Positions 24,851 through 32,543 of a DNA stretch of 64,000 nucleotides are shown here, one piece after another. The stretch's first letter is position 1, and each line of letters starts with the position of its first letter. This DNA comes from CAZYFH01 sp964646815 (lineage in GTDB: Bacteria > Acidobacteriota > Vicinamibacteria > Vicinamibacterales > UBA8438), in assembly GCA_964646815.1 (NCBI GenBank), contig CAZYFH010000015.1, forward strand, positions 1 to 64,000. The letters run 5' to 3'. The position numbers and the translations under genes are program-made. A model generated the notes under the pieces. It saw only the letters and a list, made by a program, of their open reading frames with translations, was not told the origin of the DNA and did not search any database.

Positions 24851-25315
24851 CTATATCTCGGTCATGTCGGCCTTGATGTCAATGTCAATGCAGCCGCGCA
24901 CGCTGTTTGCCGCCGGGCACCCCGTGGGGTGTTTCGCGACGGCGCGCTCGGCAGCCTCGCGCTTACCCTTCGGGATCTTCAGGTCGTACCGCACGCGGAT
25001 CCGTGTAATGCGGAGCACCTTGTCAATCGCCTCGATGTCGCCCTCCACCCTCGCGGTGATCGTGTCGGGAGTTGCGGGAATTTCGCGCACCTCCAGTGCG
25101 CGTGCCAGGGTTCCAAGCAGTCAACCACCGACGGCACCGATCATGTAGTCGAGGGTCGCCGGGACGTCCTCATCGGGTTCGACGCCATAAAATTTCTTGA
25201 TGCCGCCGTGAACGCCGAAGCGAATCGGTTCCTCGAACCCATCGAGCCACGCGTGTCGCACGGGGCCCTTGACTCGCTCGATGCGCATCCGGCTGGTGTG
25301 AACGACCTCTGCCAT
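24851..25315 (-). CDS. OsmC-like selenoprotein with in-frame UGA at the catalytic cysteine position
   Basis: A 154-residue OsmC/Ohr-fold protein read through a TGA (bases 25123-25121, codon 65). The ATG at 25315 has a strong ribosome binding site (AAAGGAG). Before the TGA: MAEVVHTSRMRIERVKG and ATLDYMIGAVGG. After it: LLGTLARALEVREIPATP. OsmC enzymes have their first catalytic Cys in exactly this GGCLxGTL context. The second Cys is present in AVAKHPTGCPAANSVRG. The frame resumes without any indel and keeps family character to the stop at 24851. A perfect 7-bp hairpin with a UGGAG loop follows the UGA by 25 nt. OsmC proteins reduce organic hydroperoxides. OsmC-like selenoproteins are known from marine metagenomes. 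An automatic caller would split this into two short ORFs. Confidence 0.88.
25084..25102 (-). promoter_or_regulatory. Candidate bacterial SECIS hairpin for the OsmC-like gene
   Basis: On the minus strand CGCGCAC-UGGAG-GUGCGCG forms a perfect 7-bp stem with a 5-nt loop containing GG. The loop begins 26 nt after the UGA (25 nt between). Distance, stem and loop G all fit the consensus for bacterial SECIS elements read by SelB. Confidence 0.72.
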
Positions 25316-25546
25316 GTGGAGACTCCTTTCCGAGCAGTTTGTGTAAAAGTCTCGCGTCGCAGCGAGACCCCTGAACCTGGATCTGAAGCGTCCCGCCTTT
25401 GCAAGGCACGAAGGGAGAATACTCTCAGTATGTGACCCCGCTCAGCAAGGTCCAGCGCCGGCCATTGCGGGATGCAGAGCCGGTCCCATGCAGCGCGACT
25501 TTCACCACAGGCTGCGAGGCTCGACCCGATGCTACAATCGTCGGCC

Positions 25547-26158
25547 ATGGCACAGTCAAGGTCGTTGTCGGTGCGTCTGGGCTTCGTTGCCGTCGTGGTA
25601 GCCGCAGTCGGGTGCGGTGCCGAGCCCGCTATGGAGCCGGTCGCGGCGGAGTCGACTCCGGCCGAACGTCCGGTCGAAGCAGAGCCCCCACCGGCCGCGA
25701 GGGGGCAAGACGCCGGCCCCGAAGGGGTGCGGAACTATACGCGGGTCGACGCCACCGTCGCATGCGCCGGCGCCACACCGCCGGAAGCCATGGCGGATCT
25801 CAAGGAACTGGGCTTCGCCACCGTCATCAACTTCCGAACCGAGGGCGAGCGCGGCGCCACGGTCGCTGACGGGCGAGCTTCGGCCGAGGCAGCAGGACTC
25901 ACATACATCCATCTGCCCTTCCGCGAACCAAGCGCCGAGGTGACCGAGGCGTTCCTCGAGGCGGTCGCCGACCCGGCGAATCAGCCGACGTATATCCACT
26001 GCGGGTCGGCCAATCGGGTCGGCGCCATGTGGCTGATCAAGCGGGTCGTCCAGGACGGATACTCTGTGGAGGATGCGACCGCCGAGGCCGAGGCGATCGG
26101 CCTCAGCAGCGCCGGTCTCCGGGAGTTCGCGCTCGACTACGTTGGCGCCGGCGGCTAG
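25547..26158 (+). CDS. DUF442/BLH-like phosphatase-fold lipoprotein
   Basis: A 203-residue protein. The N-terminus is a lipoprotein signal with lipobox AAVGC (Cys near residue 21), then a low-complexity Pro/Glu/Ala linker to about residue 60. The C-terminal domain resembles the beta-lactamase-hydrolase-like / DUF442 tyrosine-phosphatase fold: LGFATVINFRTEGERGA, then YIHCGSANRVGAMWLIKRV, which holds a Cys and Arg in a phosphate-binding-loop context. It is probably an envelope-bound phosphatase or sulfur-handling protein; the substrate is unknown. TACAAT at 25533-25538 sits 8 nt before the ATG, suggesting a near-leaderless transcript. Confidence 0.72.
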   Translation: MAQSRSLSVRLGFVAVVVAAVGCGAEPAMEPVAAESTPAERPVEAEPPPAARGQDAGPEGVRNYTRVDATVACAGATPPEAMADLKELGFATVINFRTEGERGATVADGRASAEAAGLTYIHLPFREPSAEVTEAFLEAVADPANQPTYIHCGSANRVGAMWLIKRVVQDGYSVEDATAEAEAIGLSSAGLREFALDYVGAGG

Positions 26159-26262
26159 CCGCCCGGGTCGCCGCCGGGACGGACGTTCTCGTGCCGCCTC
26201 CTGATCCTCGCGTTCCACGCAAAGACTCGTCCGGTTCGCGCGTGTCTCCAGGCCTCGGCGAC

Positions 26263-27702
26263 ATGGACCGCGACGCGTTTCGTCGTCACGGCCACGCGCT
26301 GGTGGAGTGGATCGCGACCTACCTCGATCACCCAGAACGCTATCCGGTCCTCTCCCGTGTCGACCCGGGCGCGGTGCGCAATGCGTTGCCAAGCAGTCCG
26401 CCTGACAACGGTGCGTCGTTCGACGAGATCTTCGAAGACTTCGAGCGCGTCATCATGCCCGGCATTACCCATTGGAACCACCCTGGTTTTTTCGCGTACT
26501 TCGCGATCTCGGGAAGCGCACCGGGGGTGCTCGCGGAGTTCCTGACCGCCGCGCTCAACGTGCAGGCGATGCTCTGGCGGACATCTCCCGCGGCGACCGA
26601 ACTGGAGGAGGTCACGCTCGGATGGCTCAGACAGTTGCTGGCGTTGCCCGAGTCGTTCGAAGGGGTCATCTACGACACCGCATCGATCGCGAGCCTCCAC
26701 GCTCTGGCGGCCGCCCGCCACGCGGCGCTGCCGAGTGTGCAGCGCAAAGGGCTCGCCGGTCGCACGGACGTCGGGTGCCTACGTGTCTATGCGTCGGAGC
26801 AGGCGCACTCGTCGATCGACAAGGCGGTCATGTTGCTGGGCCTGGGTCAGGAGGCACTTGCGAAAATCCCCGTCGACACTGAATTCCGCATGCGCCCCGA
26901 CGCCCTGCGGCTAGCGATCGAATCCGATCGCGCCGCCGGTGTAACACCGCTTGCCGTCGTCGCGACGGTAGGCACCACGTCAACGACGAGCGTCGACCCG
27001 GTTGGCGCGCTCGTCGCGGCATGCGAGTCCGAGCGGGTTTGGCTCCACGTCGACGCCGCCTATGCCGGCGCCGCGGCCATCGTGCCCGAGACGGCGTTCG
27101 TCATGGACGGCTGCGCGCAAGCCGATTCGATCGTCGTCAACCCCCACAAATGGCTCTTCACGCCGTTCGACCTGAGCGCTTTCTACTGTCGCCGCATGGA
27201 TATCGTCCGCGAGGCGTTCTCGCTTATCCCCGATTACCTTCGAACCACGGAAACCGGCAGCGTACGAAATCTGATGGACACCGGCATCCAGCTCGGACGG
27301 CGTTTTCGAGCCCTGAAGCTATGGACCGTGCTGCGTCACTTCGGCGCGTCGGGCATCCGCGACCGGCTCGCCGAGCACTTGCGGCTTGCCCGCCTGTTCG
27401 CGCGGTGGGTCGATGAGAGTCCCGACTTCGAGCGCCTGGCGCCGGTACCGCTGAGCGTCGTCTGCTTCCGCGCGCTGCCTGCCGCCGGTTCGCCGTCCGG
27501 CCCGGCCCTCGACGCGCTCAACCAGCGACTGCTCGACGCCGTCAACGCCAGTGGGGACGTGTTCCTGTCTCACACCCGCATAGACGGGCGTTTCGCCCTC
27601 CGCCTGGCCGTCGGCCACATCCGGACCACCGAGGAGCACGTGGCGCGCGCGTGGGAGTTGCTGCACCAGCGGCTCACGGGGCTGACCCACGAGCATGTGT
27701 AG
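26263..27702 (+). CDS. PLP-dependent aromatic-L-amino-acid decarboxylase family protein
   Basis: A 479-residue group II decarboxylase. The start ATG at 26263 (MDRDAFRRHGHALVEWIATY) matches the family N-terminus. ITHWNHPGFFAYFAISGSAP and NVQAMLWRTSPAATELE are conserved. The cofactor lysine is Lys296 in SIVVNPHKWLFTPFD, and the PLP-pairing Asp/His lies in WLHVDAAYAG. Family members decarboxylate tyrosine, tryptophan, phenylalanine or DOPA; the exact substrate is not readable. The loop VRNLMDTGIQLGRRFRALKL is typical. It is followed after 23 nt by a permease gene, which could export or import the related compound. Confidence 0.86.
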   Translation: MDRDAFRRHGHALVEWIATYLDHPERYPVLSRVDPGAVRNALPSSPPDNGASFDEIFEDFERVIMPGITHWNHPGFFAYFAISGSAPGVLAEFLTAALNVQAMLWRTSPAATELEEVTLGWLRQLLALPESFEGVIYDTASIASLHALAAARHAALPSVQRKGLAGRTDVGCLRVYASEQAHSSIDKAVMLLGLGQEALAKIPVDTEFRMRPDALRLAIESDRAAGVTPLAVVATVGTTSTTSVDPVGALVAACESERVWLHVDAAYAGAAAIVPETAFVMDGCAQADSIVVNPHKWLFTPFDLSAFYCRRMDIVREAFSLIPDYLRTTETGSVRNLMDTGIQLGRRFRALKLWTVLRHFGASGIRDRLAEHLRLARLFARWVDESPDFERLAPVPLSVVCFRALPAAGSPSGPALDALNQRLLDAVNASGDVFLSHTRIDGRFALRLAVGHIRTTEEHVARAWELLHQRLTGLTHEHV

Positions 27703-27725
27703 CCGCTGCGCTATACTCGGCGTCC

Positions 27726-29015
27726 ATGGACGCCGCCACCATCTCGCTCGGTGCGCTCGCCGTCGCCATCCTGGTGAGCTGCACGATACGGCTGCACGTC
27801 GGCTTCCTCGCCATCGCCCTCGCCTGGATCGTCGGCGTCTATGTCGCGGGGATGAGCGCTAATGACGTCATTGCCGGGTTCCCCACGCGACTGTTCCTGA
27901 CGCTGGCCGGCGTCACGCTGCTCTTCTCCCAGGCGCAGGCGAATGGCACGCTTGATCGCATCGCCCACAAGGCGGTCGCGCTGTGCCAGGGCAACGTCGG
28001 CGTGATGCCGATGATGTTCTTCCTGCTGTCGTTTTTCCTCGCGTCGATCGGCCCTGGCAACATCGCGTCGACGGCGCTAATGGCGCCGATGGCGATGGCA
28101 GTGGCCGGTCAGGTCGGGGTCCCGGCGTTTCTGATGGCGATCATGGTCGGCAACGGCGCGAACGCTGGGTCACTCTCGCCGATCGCTCCCACCGGCGTCA
28201 TCGTCAACGGCGTCATGGCCGACATTGGTCTCGGCGGCTTCGAGACGCTCACCTACCTGAACAACATGATGGCGCACACGGTGATCGTCTTCGTGGCGTA
28301 CTTCGCGCTCGGGGGCTGGAGGCTGCTCGGCCGCTACCACCGCGACGCGCTCGTCGTCCCGGCGAGCGGCGACGACTCCGATGCGGCGAACCGCTCGGAC
28401 GCATTCGAGCGCAAGCACTGGATCACCATCACCGTCATCACGATGCTCATCGCCGGCGTCATCTTCTTCAATGTCAACGTCGGGCTCGGCGCCTTCGGCT
28501 GCGCGATCCTGCTCGCCCTGCTCAAAGCGGGCGACGAACTCGAGGCCGTCAAGATCATGCCGTGGCGCGTCATCATGATGGTCTGCGGCGTGACGGTCCT
28601 GATCAACGTGCTCGACGAGACCGGCGGCTTGGAGCTGTTCACGCAGATGCTGGCGGGGATTGCGACGTCGAACACGGTGACCGCGATCGTGGCCTTCTCG
28701 ACCGGATTCATCTCCATCTACAGCAGCACATCCGGCGTGGTTCTGCCGGCATTTCTGCCGACTGTGCCGGGTCTCGCGGCTGAGCTCGGCGGCGTCGAGC
28801 CACTGGCGATCGCCTCGTCGATGAACGTTGGCGCCCATCTCGTCGACGTCTCGGCGCTCTCAACCCTCGGCGCGCTCTGCATGGCCGCCGCGCCCGCCCA
28901 GGAGGACAGTCGAAAGCTGTTCAACCAGCTGATGGCCTGGGGTCTCTCGATGACGGTGGTCGGCGGAGCCACCTGCTGGCTCCTTTTCACGGTGCTGCGG
29001 ATCGGGCTCGAGTAG
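27726..29015 (+). CDS. SLC13/MatC-like dicarboxylate or anion permease
   Basis: A 429-residue membrane protein with about 11 hydrophobic segments. The N-terminal ~140 residues resemble the dicarboxylate carrier MatC N-terminal domain (MSANDVIAGFPTRLFLTLAG; MMFFLLSFFLASIGPGNIAS). A second half repeats the fold (STGFISIYSSTSGVVLPAFL; SMNVGAHLVDVSALSTLGAL). These ion-transporter-superfamily permeases carry dicarboxylates or related anions. TATACT at 27712-27717 lies 8 nt before the ATG, so it may have its own near-leaderless promoter even though it follows the decarboxylase by only 23 nt. Confidence 0.8.
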   Translation: MDAATISLGALAVAILVSCTIRLHVGFLAIALAWIVGVYVAGMSANDVIAGFPTRLFLTLAGVTLLFSQAQANGTLDRIAHKAVALCQGNVGVMPMMFFLLSFFLASIGPGNIASTALMAPMAMAVAGQVGVPAFLMAIMVGNGANAGSLSPIAPTGVIVNGVMADIGLGGFETLTYLNNMMAHTVIVFVAYFALGGWRLLGRYHRDALVVPASGDDSDAANRSDAFERKHWITITVITMLIAGVIFFNVNVGLGAFGCAILLALLKAGDELEAVKIMPWRVIMMVCGVTVLINVLDETGGLELFTQMLAGIATSNTVTAIVAFSTGFISIYSSTSGVVLPAFLPTVPGLAAELGGVEPLAIASSMNVGAHLVDVSALSTLGALCMAAAPAQEDSRKLFNQLMAWGLSMTVVGGATCWLLFTVLRIGLE

Positions 29016-29092
29016 CGCTCGAGGATCCCGGGTTCAGATGCCAACCGGGCAGAACCGAGACCAAGGGGGCGTGAAACCACGAGCCCTGGAAC
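29016..29092. repeat. GGAACC-type repeat after the permease gene
   Basis: Immediately after the stop comes CGCTCGAGGATCCCGGG, then words such as GCAGAACCGAGACC and GAGCCCTGGAACC. The opening CGCTCGAGG is the same as at 3103, also directly after a stop codon. Confidence 0.55.
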
Positions 29093-29755
29093 CTAACCCA
29101 AGACGTCATCGGGCGGCCCGGCGCGCGACACACGACCGCGCTCCAGCACGAGGACCCACTCGGCGATGCGCCGCACCTCTGCCGCCACGTGCGAGACGTA
29201 GATCATGGGCGTCCCGATCTCGTCACGCACCCGCTCGAGATAGGGCAGGATCCGGTCGCGCAACTCCACGTCGAGCGCCGCGAGCGGCTCGTCGAGCAGC
29301 AGTAGATCCGGCGTCGACATCAGCGCCCGCGCGAGCGCCACGCGCTGGCGCTCGCCTCCAGAAAGCGCGTCGACCCTCCGTGCAAGGAGCGTGTCGATCT
29401 CGAGCAACGCAAGGATGACCTGTGCCGAGGCGCTAGTCGAGCGCGCACCGTACAGCACGTTGTGCTCCACGTCGAGGTGGGGAAACAAGGCGACGTCCTG
29501 TGGCACATAGCCGACGCGCCGATCGTGGACCGCTAGATCCACACCACTGCCAGCGTCGAATAGCGCGCGCGCGCCCACGCGGATGACCCCGGCACGCGGG
29601 CGCCGGAGTCCGGCAATCGCATCAAGCGTCGTGGTCTTGCCCGCCCCCGACGCTCCGAACAGCGCCACCGTCCGCGCCGAGACCGTTTGGTGCACCTCAA
29701 GTGTGAAGGCGGCCTGGCGCAGTGTGAAGTCCAGCGTGATGGAAGTGTCGGGCAT
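29093..29755 (-). CDS. modC: Molybdate ABC transporter ATP-binding protein
   Basis: A 220-residue ABC ATPase energising molybdate uptake. Walker A is GASGAGKT (34-41), the signature is LSGGERQ (130-136), Walker B is LLLLDEPLAALD, and the switch His is in YVSHVAAEV. Typical ModC is about 350 residues with a C-terminal Mop domain that senses molybdate; this protein stops after the ATPase domain. A Mop/TOBE-like domain is instead carried by the divergent regulator at 31330. It is last of modA-modB-modC on the minus strand, 14 nt after modB. A start at 29803 overlapping modB is also possible. Confidence 0.9.
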   Translation of the reverse strand: MPDTSITLDFTLRQAAFTLEVHQTVSARTVALFGASGAGKTTTLDAIAGLRRPRAGVIRVGARALFDAGSGVDLAVHDRRVGYVPQDVALFPHLDVEHNVLYGARSTSASAQVILALLEIDTLLARRVDALSGGERQRVALARALMSTPDLLLLDEPLAALDVELRDRILPYLERVRDEIGTPMIYVSHVAAEVRRIAEWVLVLERGRVSRAGPPDDVLG

Positions 29756-29769
29756 CGCGACCAGGCCAG

Positions 29770-30426
29770 CTAGGGTCCCGTGGCGAGCCGGTTCGATACC
29801 CACACCGCCGCGAACCCGATCGTGACCGCGGCCGCGAGCAGCGTCATCGCTGCCGCCTCCTGACCGACCTCAGCGTGCCGATAGATCGCGACAGAGATCG
29901 TGCGGGTTCCAGGTAGTGCGCCGGCGACCATGATGGTCGCGCCGAACTCGCCGAGTGCCCGGGAGAAACCGAGCACCGCACCGGCAAGAAGACCCCGGCG
30001 AGCCAGCGGCAAGCTGATGGTCCAGAACACACGCCACGGCCGGGCGCCGAGCGTCGCGGCGATCTGTTCGTATCGACGATCGGTCTGCTCAAAGCCCGCG
30101 CGGGCCGCGCGCACCAGCAGCGGCAGTCCCATGACCGCCATCGCGAGCACAACCCCCTTCCAGGTGAAGACGACTTCGAGGCCCAACCCGTCAAGCAGCC
30201 GTCCGACCGGCCCCCGGCGGCCGAGCAGCTTGAGGAGGATCAGTCCAGTGGCGACCGGCGGTACGACGAGTGGCAACGAGACGAGCGCCTCGAACACGCT
30301 GCGCCCCGGAAACTCCCGGCGGGCCAGCAGCCAGGCCAGTCCGACCCCGGGCGGCAGCATGACGAGCGTCGCCAGCCCCGCCATCGTGACCGTGAACGCG
30401 GTGACGGTCACCAACTCGCCGGTCAT
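29770..30426 (-). CDS. modB: Molybdate ABC transporter permease
   Basis: A 218-residue inner membrane permease with five to six helices. It shows the cytoplasmic loop that docks the ATPase: QIAATLGARPWRVFWTISLP, followed by GLLAGAVLGFSRALGEFGAT, the classic EAA/ModB signature. PLVVPPVATGLILLKLLGRR is also characteristic. Its ATG at 30426 overlaps the modA stop by 4 nt, indicating coupled translation. Confidence 0.93.
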   Translation of the reverse strand: MTGELVTVTAFTVTMAGLATLVMLPPGVGLAWLLARREFPGRSVFEALVSLPLVVPPVATGLILLKLLGRRGPVGRLLDGLGLEVVFTWKGVVLAMAVMGLPLLVRAARAGFEQTDRRYEQIAATLGARPWRVFWTISLPLARRGLLAGAVLGFSRALGEFGATIMVAGALPGTRTISVAIYRHAEVGQEAAAMTLLAAAVTIGFAAVWVSNRLATGP

Positions 30427-31271
30427 CGACCGTTCCGAGATTCCGGGCTCGTGGCCGGAGGCTCGACATTCGCAATGGGCGTGTGCGGCAACACGACAAA
30501 TCCAGCGTCCTCGAAGAGACGACGCGCTTCGGGGCCCTGCAGGAACTCCAAGACACGGATGGCCGCCGCTTCGTTCGGCGCGCCGTTGGCCACCGCTGCG
30601 GGATAGACGATCGATGGGCCGGCGTCGCGTGGCACCGGATACGCCACGACCACCGCTGAGCTCGTCGCGGCGTCCGTGCGGTAGACGACCGCGGCGTCCG
30701 CCGTCCCGGACTCGACCGCCGCGAGCGCGGCTCGCACGTTGCGTGTCGGGACGACCTTGGACTCGACTACGGACCAGATGCCGGCGGCCTCCAGGTACCG
30801 GCGCGCGTAGACCCCAGCCGGTACCGTCTCGGGATCGCCGAGCGCGATACGTCGAATCGCCTCCGACGCGAGGTCGGCAACCGTCATGACTGTCCCGACG
30901 CGATCCGACGGCACGACGACCACGAGCTGATTCGAGAGCAAGTCCACGCGCCGGTCGGGTCGGATGCGTCCCGCTTCCTGCGCACGATCCATCTGCTGGG
31001 CGTCGGCGCTCAGGAAGACATCGACCGGAGCACCCTCGATCAGCTGTGTGGCTAGCAGGTCCGACCCGCCAATGTTGACCAGCACGCGTGTCCCGCTCCG
31101 CTGCTCGTGCGCGACCGCGACCGCATCGATCGCCTCCGACAGGCTCGTCGCCGCCGACATCAGAACGGTCCTCGGCTCTCGCTCGGGGTTCTGACACGAG
31201 ACGGCCGCCGCGAAGACTGCCACGCTCGCGGCACCAACAAAGCCGCGTCCAAAGCCGCTGATCATATGCAT
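30423..31271 (-). CDS. modA: Molybdate-binding periplasmic (lipo)protein
   Basis: A 282-residue substrate-binding protein. The signal ends in FAAAVSC, so lipoprotein anchoring at Cys ~26 is likely. The ligand-binding start VLMSAATSLSEAIDAVAVAH is diagnostic for ModA, as are NIGGSDLLATQLIEGAPVDV, VYRTDAA and YPAAV, which line the oxyanion pocket. It captures molybdate or tungstate for ModB/ModC. The gene heads the operon. A TATAAT box (minus strand, 31288-31283) lies 11 nt before the ATG, within a strikingly AT-rich intergenic patch that also contains a palindrome. Confidence 0.93.
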   Translation of the reverse strand: MHMISGFGRGFVGAASVAVFAAAVSCQNPEREPRTVLMSAATSLSEAIDAVAVAHEQRSGTRVLVNIGGSDLLATQLIEGAPVDVFLSADAQQMDRAQEAGRIRPDRRVDLLSNQLVVVVPSDRVGTVMTVADLASEAIRRIALGDPETVPAGVYARRYLEAAGIWSVVESKVVPTRNVRAALAAVESGTADAAVVYRTDAATSSAVVVAYPVPRDAGPSIVYPAAVANGAPNEAAAIRVLEFLQGPEARRLFEDAGFVVLPHTPIANVEPPATSPESRNGR

Positions 31272-31283
31272 AATATAGTATGA

Positions 31284-31298
31284 TTATATTCGATATAA
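31284..31298. promoter_or_regulatory. Candidate operator palindrome in the divergent mod promoter
   Basis: TTATAT-TCG-ATATAA is a perfect 6+6 inverted repeat in a markedly AT-rich island (about 31262-31300) of an otherwise GC-rich region. It overlaps the TATAAT box of modA and lies between modA and the divergent HTH-Mop regulator gene. ModE operators of enterobacteria are also AT-rich inverted repeats, so binding by the adjacent regulator in response to molybdate is a reasonable hypothesis. Confidence 0.5.
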
Positions 31299-31329
31299 CA
31301 ATCGACTTCGGTCGTATTTAAGGGACAAC

Positions 31330-31770
31330 ATGTCGCTTCTTACCGTGCGACAGGCCTCGGCTCGACTGGGCGTCGGCTATTCGACGGTGAAGCAGTGGAT
31401 CTACAAGGGCCGCGTCCGCACAGTGCGGACCGACGGTGGGCACTACCGGATCGCCGATGCCGAGGTCGAGCGGCTGCTGGCACGGAGACAACCGGCGGCC
31501 TCGGACCCTCCCGGGCGGCGGCGCCCCGCCCCTAGCGGCGTGCTCGTAGCGCTGAGCGGCCGTAACCGGTTAACGGGCATCGTGGAGGAAGTGCGGCGCG
31601 AAGGCCTGCTCGCCCAGATTCGGCTCCGCATCGGCGATCAGCAACTGACCGCAGTCATTACGCGAGACGCCATCGACGAGCTGAAGCTCAGGCGGGGAGA
31701 CGAGGCGACGGCGATCGTCAAGGCCACCGAGGTGATGATCGGCCGCGAGGCGGGCACCTCACGGCGCTGA
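31330..31770 (+). CDS. MerR/excisionase-type HTH plus Mop (TOBE) domain molybdate-responsive regulator
   Basis: A 146-residue two-domain protein. Residues 1-55 form an excisionase-like helix-turn-helix (TVRQASARLGVGYSTVKQWI; DGGHYRIADAEVERLL). After a Pro/Arg linker, residues ~75-140 form a Mop domain: LSGRNRLTGIVEEVRREGLL, then QLTAVITRDAIDELKLRRGD and AIVKATEVMIGR. Mop domains bind molybdate or tungstate. AAGGGA precedes the ATG. Being divergent from modABC, it is probably the molybdate sensor controlling uptake. This replaces ModE, which has a LysR-like HTH, and may also supply the sensing domain missing from ModC. Its 3' end overlaps the convergent gene by 12 nt. Confidence 0.85.
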   Translation: MSLLTVRQASARLGVGYSTVKQWIYKGRVRTVRTDGGHYRIADAEVERLLARRQPAASDPPGRRRPAPSGVLVALSGRNRLTGIVEEVRREGLLAQIRLRIGDQQLTAVITRDAIDELKLRRGDEATAIVKATEVMIGREAGTSRR

Positions 31771-32217
31771 AAAGGTCGCCGGTAGCACCGACTGCAGCTG
31801 CAGCCCCCAATGGCCGCCCTGCCGGGTGATCACATACAGGCCGGGCACTGTCCTGTACGACCTGCCGTCGGCACGTCGTCGGCTGAAGACGATGCGGAAG
31901 TGCACCTTGTCGTCGGACACGTGCACGGTCTCCACGAGATCGAGCGTGCTGTGATCCCACCCCTCCGCTTGCCGAAGGAGATCGAAGTCGATGGCGATGT
32001 CCTCGGGGCTCTCGCGCAAGACCACTTGGCCGTTGCCGCCCAGGCTGAGGCGTGGGAAGTTGCTGATCGTCGCGATGGCATCGTTGTCGGCGGCGTTCCA
32101 CGCGCGGAAGTACTCCTCGAGCGCCGCCCGCGCCTCCGCCTCGCCGTCCTGCGCCCGGACTGGCGCCGCGCTCTGGCTGACCACGGCGACAACGACCACC
32201 GTCAGCAGCCTGTGCAT
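31759..32217 (-). CDS. Exported SnoaL/NTF2-like protein
   Basis: A 152-residue protein. A signal peptide (LTVVVVAVVSQSAAPVRAQ) is followed by a cone-shaped alpha+beta domain typical of the SnoaL-like/DUF4440 group: EAEARAALEEYFRAWNAADN at the start, LVETVHVSDDKVHFRIVFSR in the sheet, and YRTVPGLYVITRQGGHWGLQ near the end. Such domains bind small ligands in a pocket. The function is unknown. No operon partners are visible. Confidence 0.75.
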   Translation of the reverse strand: MHRLLTVVVVAVVSQSAAPVRAQDGEAEARAALEEYFRAWNAADNDAIATISNFPRLSLGGNGQVVLRESPEDIAIDFDLLRQAEGWDHSTLDLVETVHVSDDKVHFRIVFSRRRADGRSYRTVPGLYVITRQGGHWGLQLQSVLPATFSAP

Positions 32218-32288
32218 CGTCGTTGCTCCCGCCCCACCGACGCCTCAGAATAGCATTGGAGGCCGCAGAGCGACCGGTGTAGGCTAGC

Positions 32289-32535
32289 CGGCAGCCTCGA
32301 CGGCCATCTTTGCGGGCACACGCTGCCGACACCGGCCGCATCATCTGGGACGTGGACACCGTCGGCGACTACGAGATGGTGAACGGCGTCCCGGCGAGTG
32401 GCGGCTCACTCAATGGACCGGGTGTGACCGTCGTCGATGGCATGGTCTTCGCCAACTCGGGCTACGGTGGCCTGTATATGCCGGACAACGTGCTGCTCGC
32501 GTTTCTCGGTGGACGGCCGGCAGCCCAGCAACGGG
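32289..32535 (+). pseudogene. C-terminal fragment of a second PQQ dehydrogenase copy
   Basis: Upstream of the intact PQQ dehydrogenase lies about 80 codons that match that gene's own C-terminus: GSLDGHL, then (after a one-base shift near 32310) DTGRIIWDVDTVGDYEMVNG, GGSLNGPGVTVVDGMVFANS and DNVLLAFL. The intact gene ends with GHVIWDVNTVGDVDTINGVP, GGSINGPGPTVAGGMLYVTS and GNVLLAFSVDGR. The fragment is the leftover of a tandem duplicate. It runs in frame with the next gene without a stop, so automatic callers may extend the downstream gene into it. Confidence 0.8.
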
Positions 32536-32543
32536 GAGGAAGG

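Noticed and set aside
29780..29800. GGTTCGATAC seen as a tRNA T-loop
   Set aside because: It lies inside modB codons and no acceptor or anticodon stem pairs around it.
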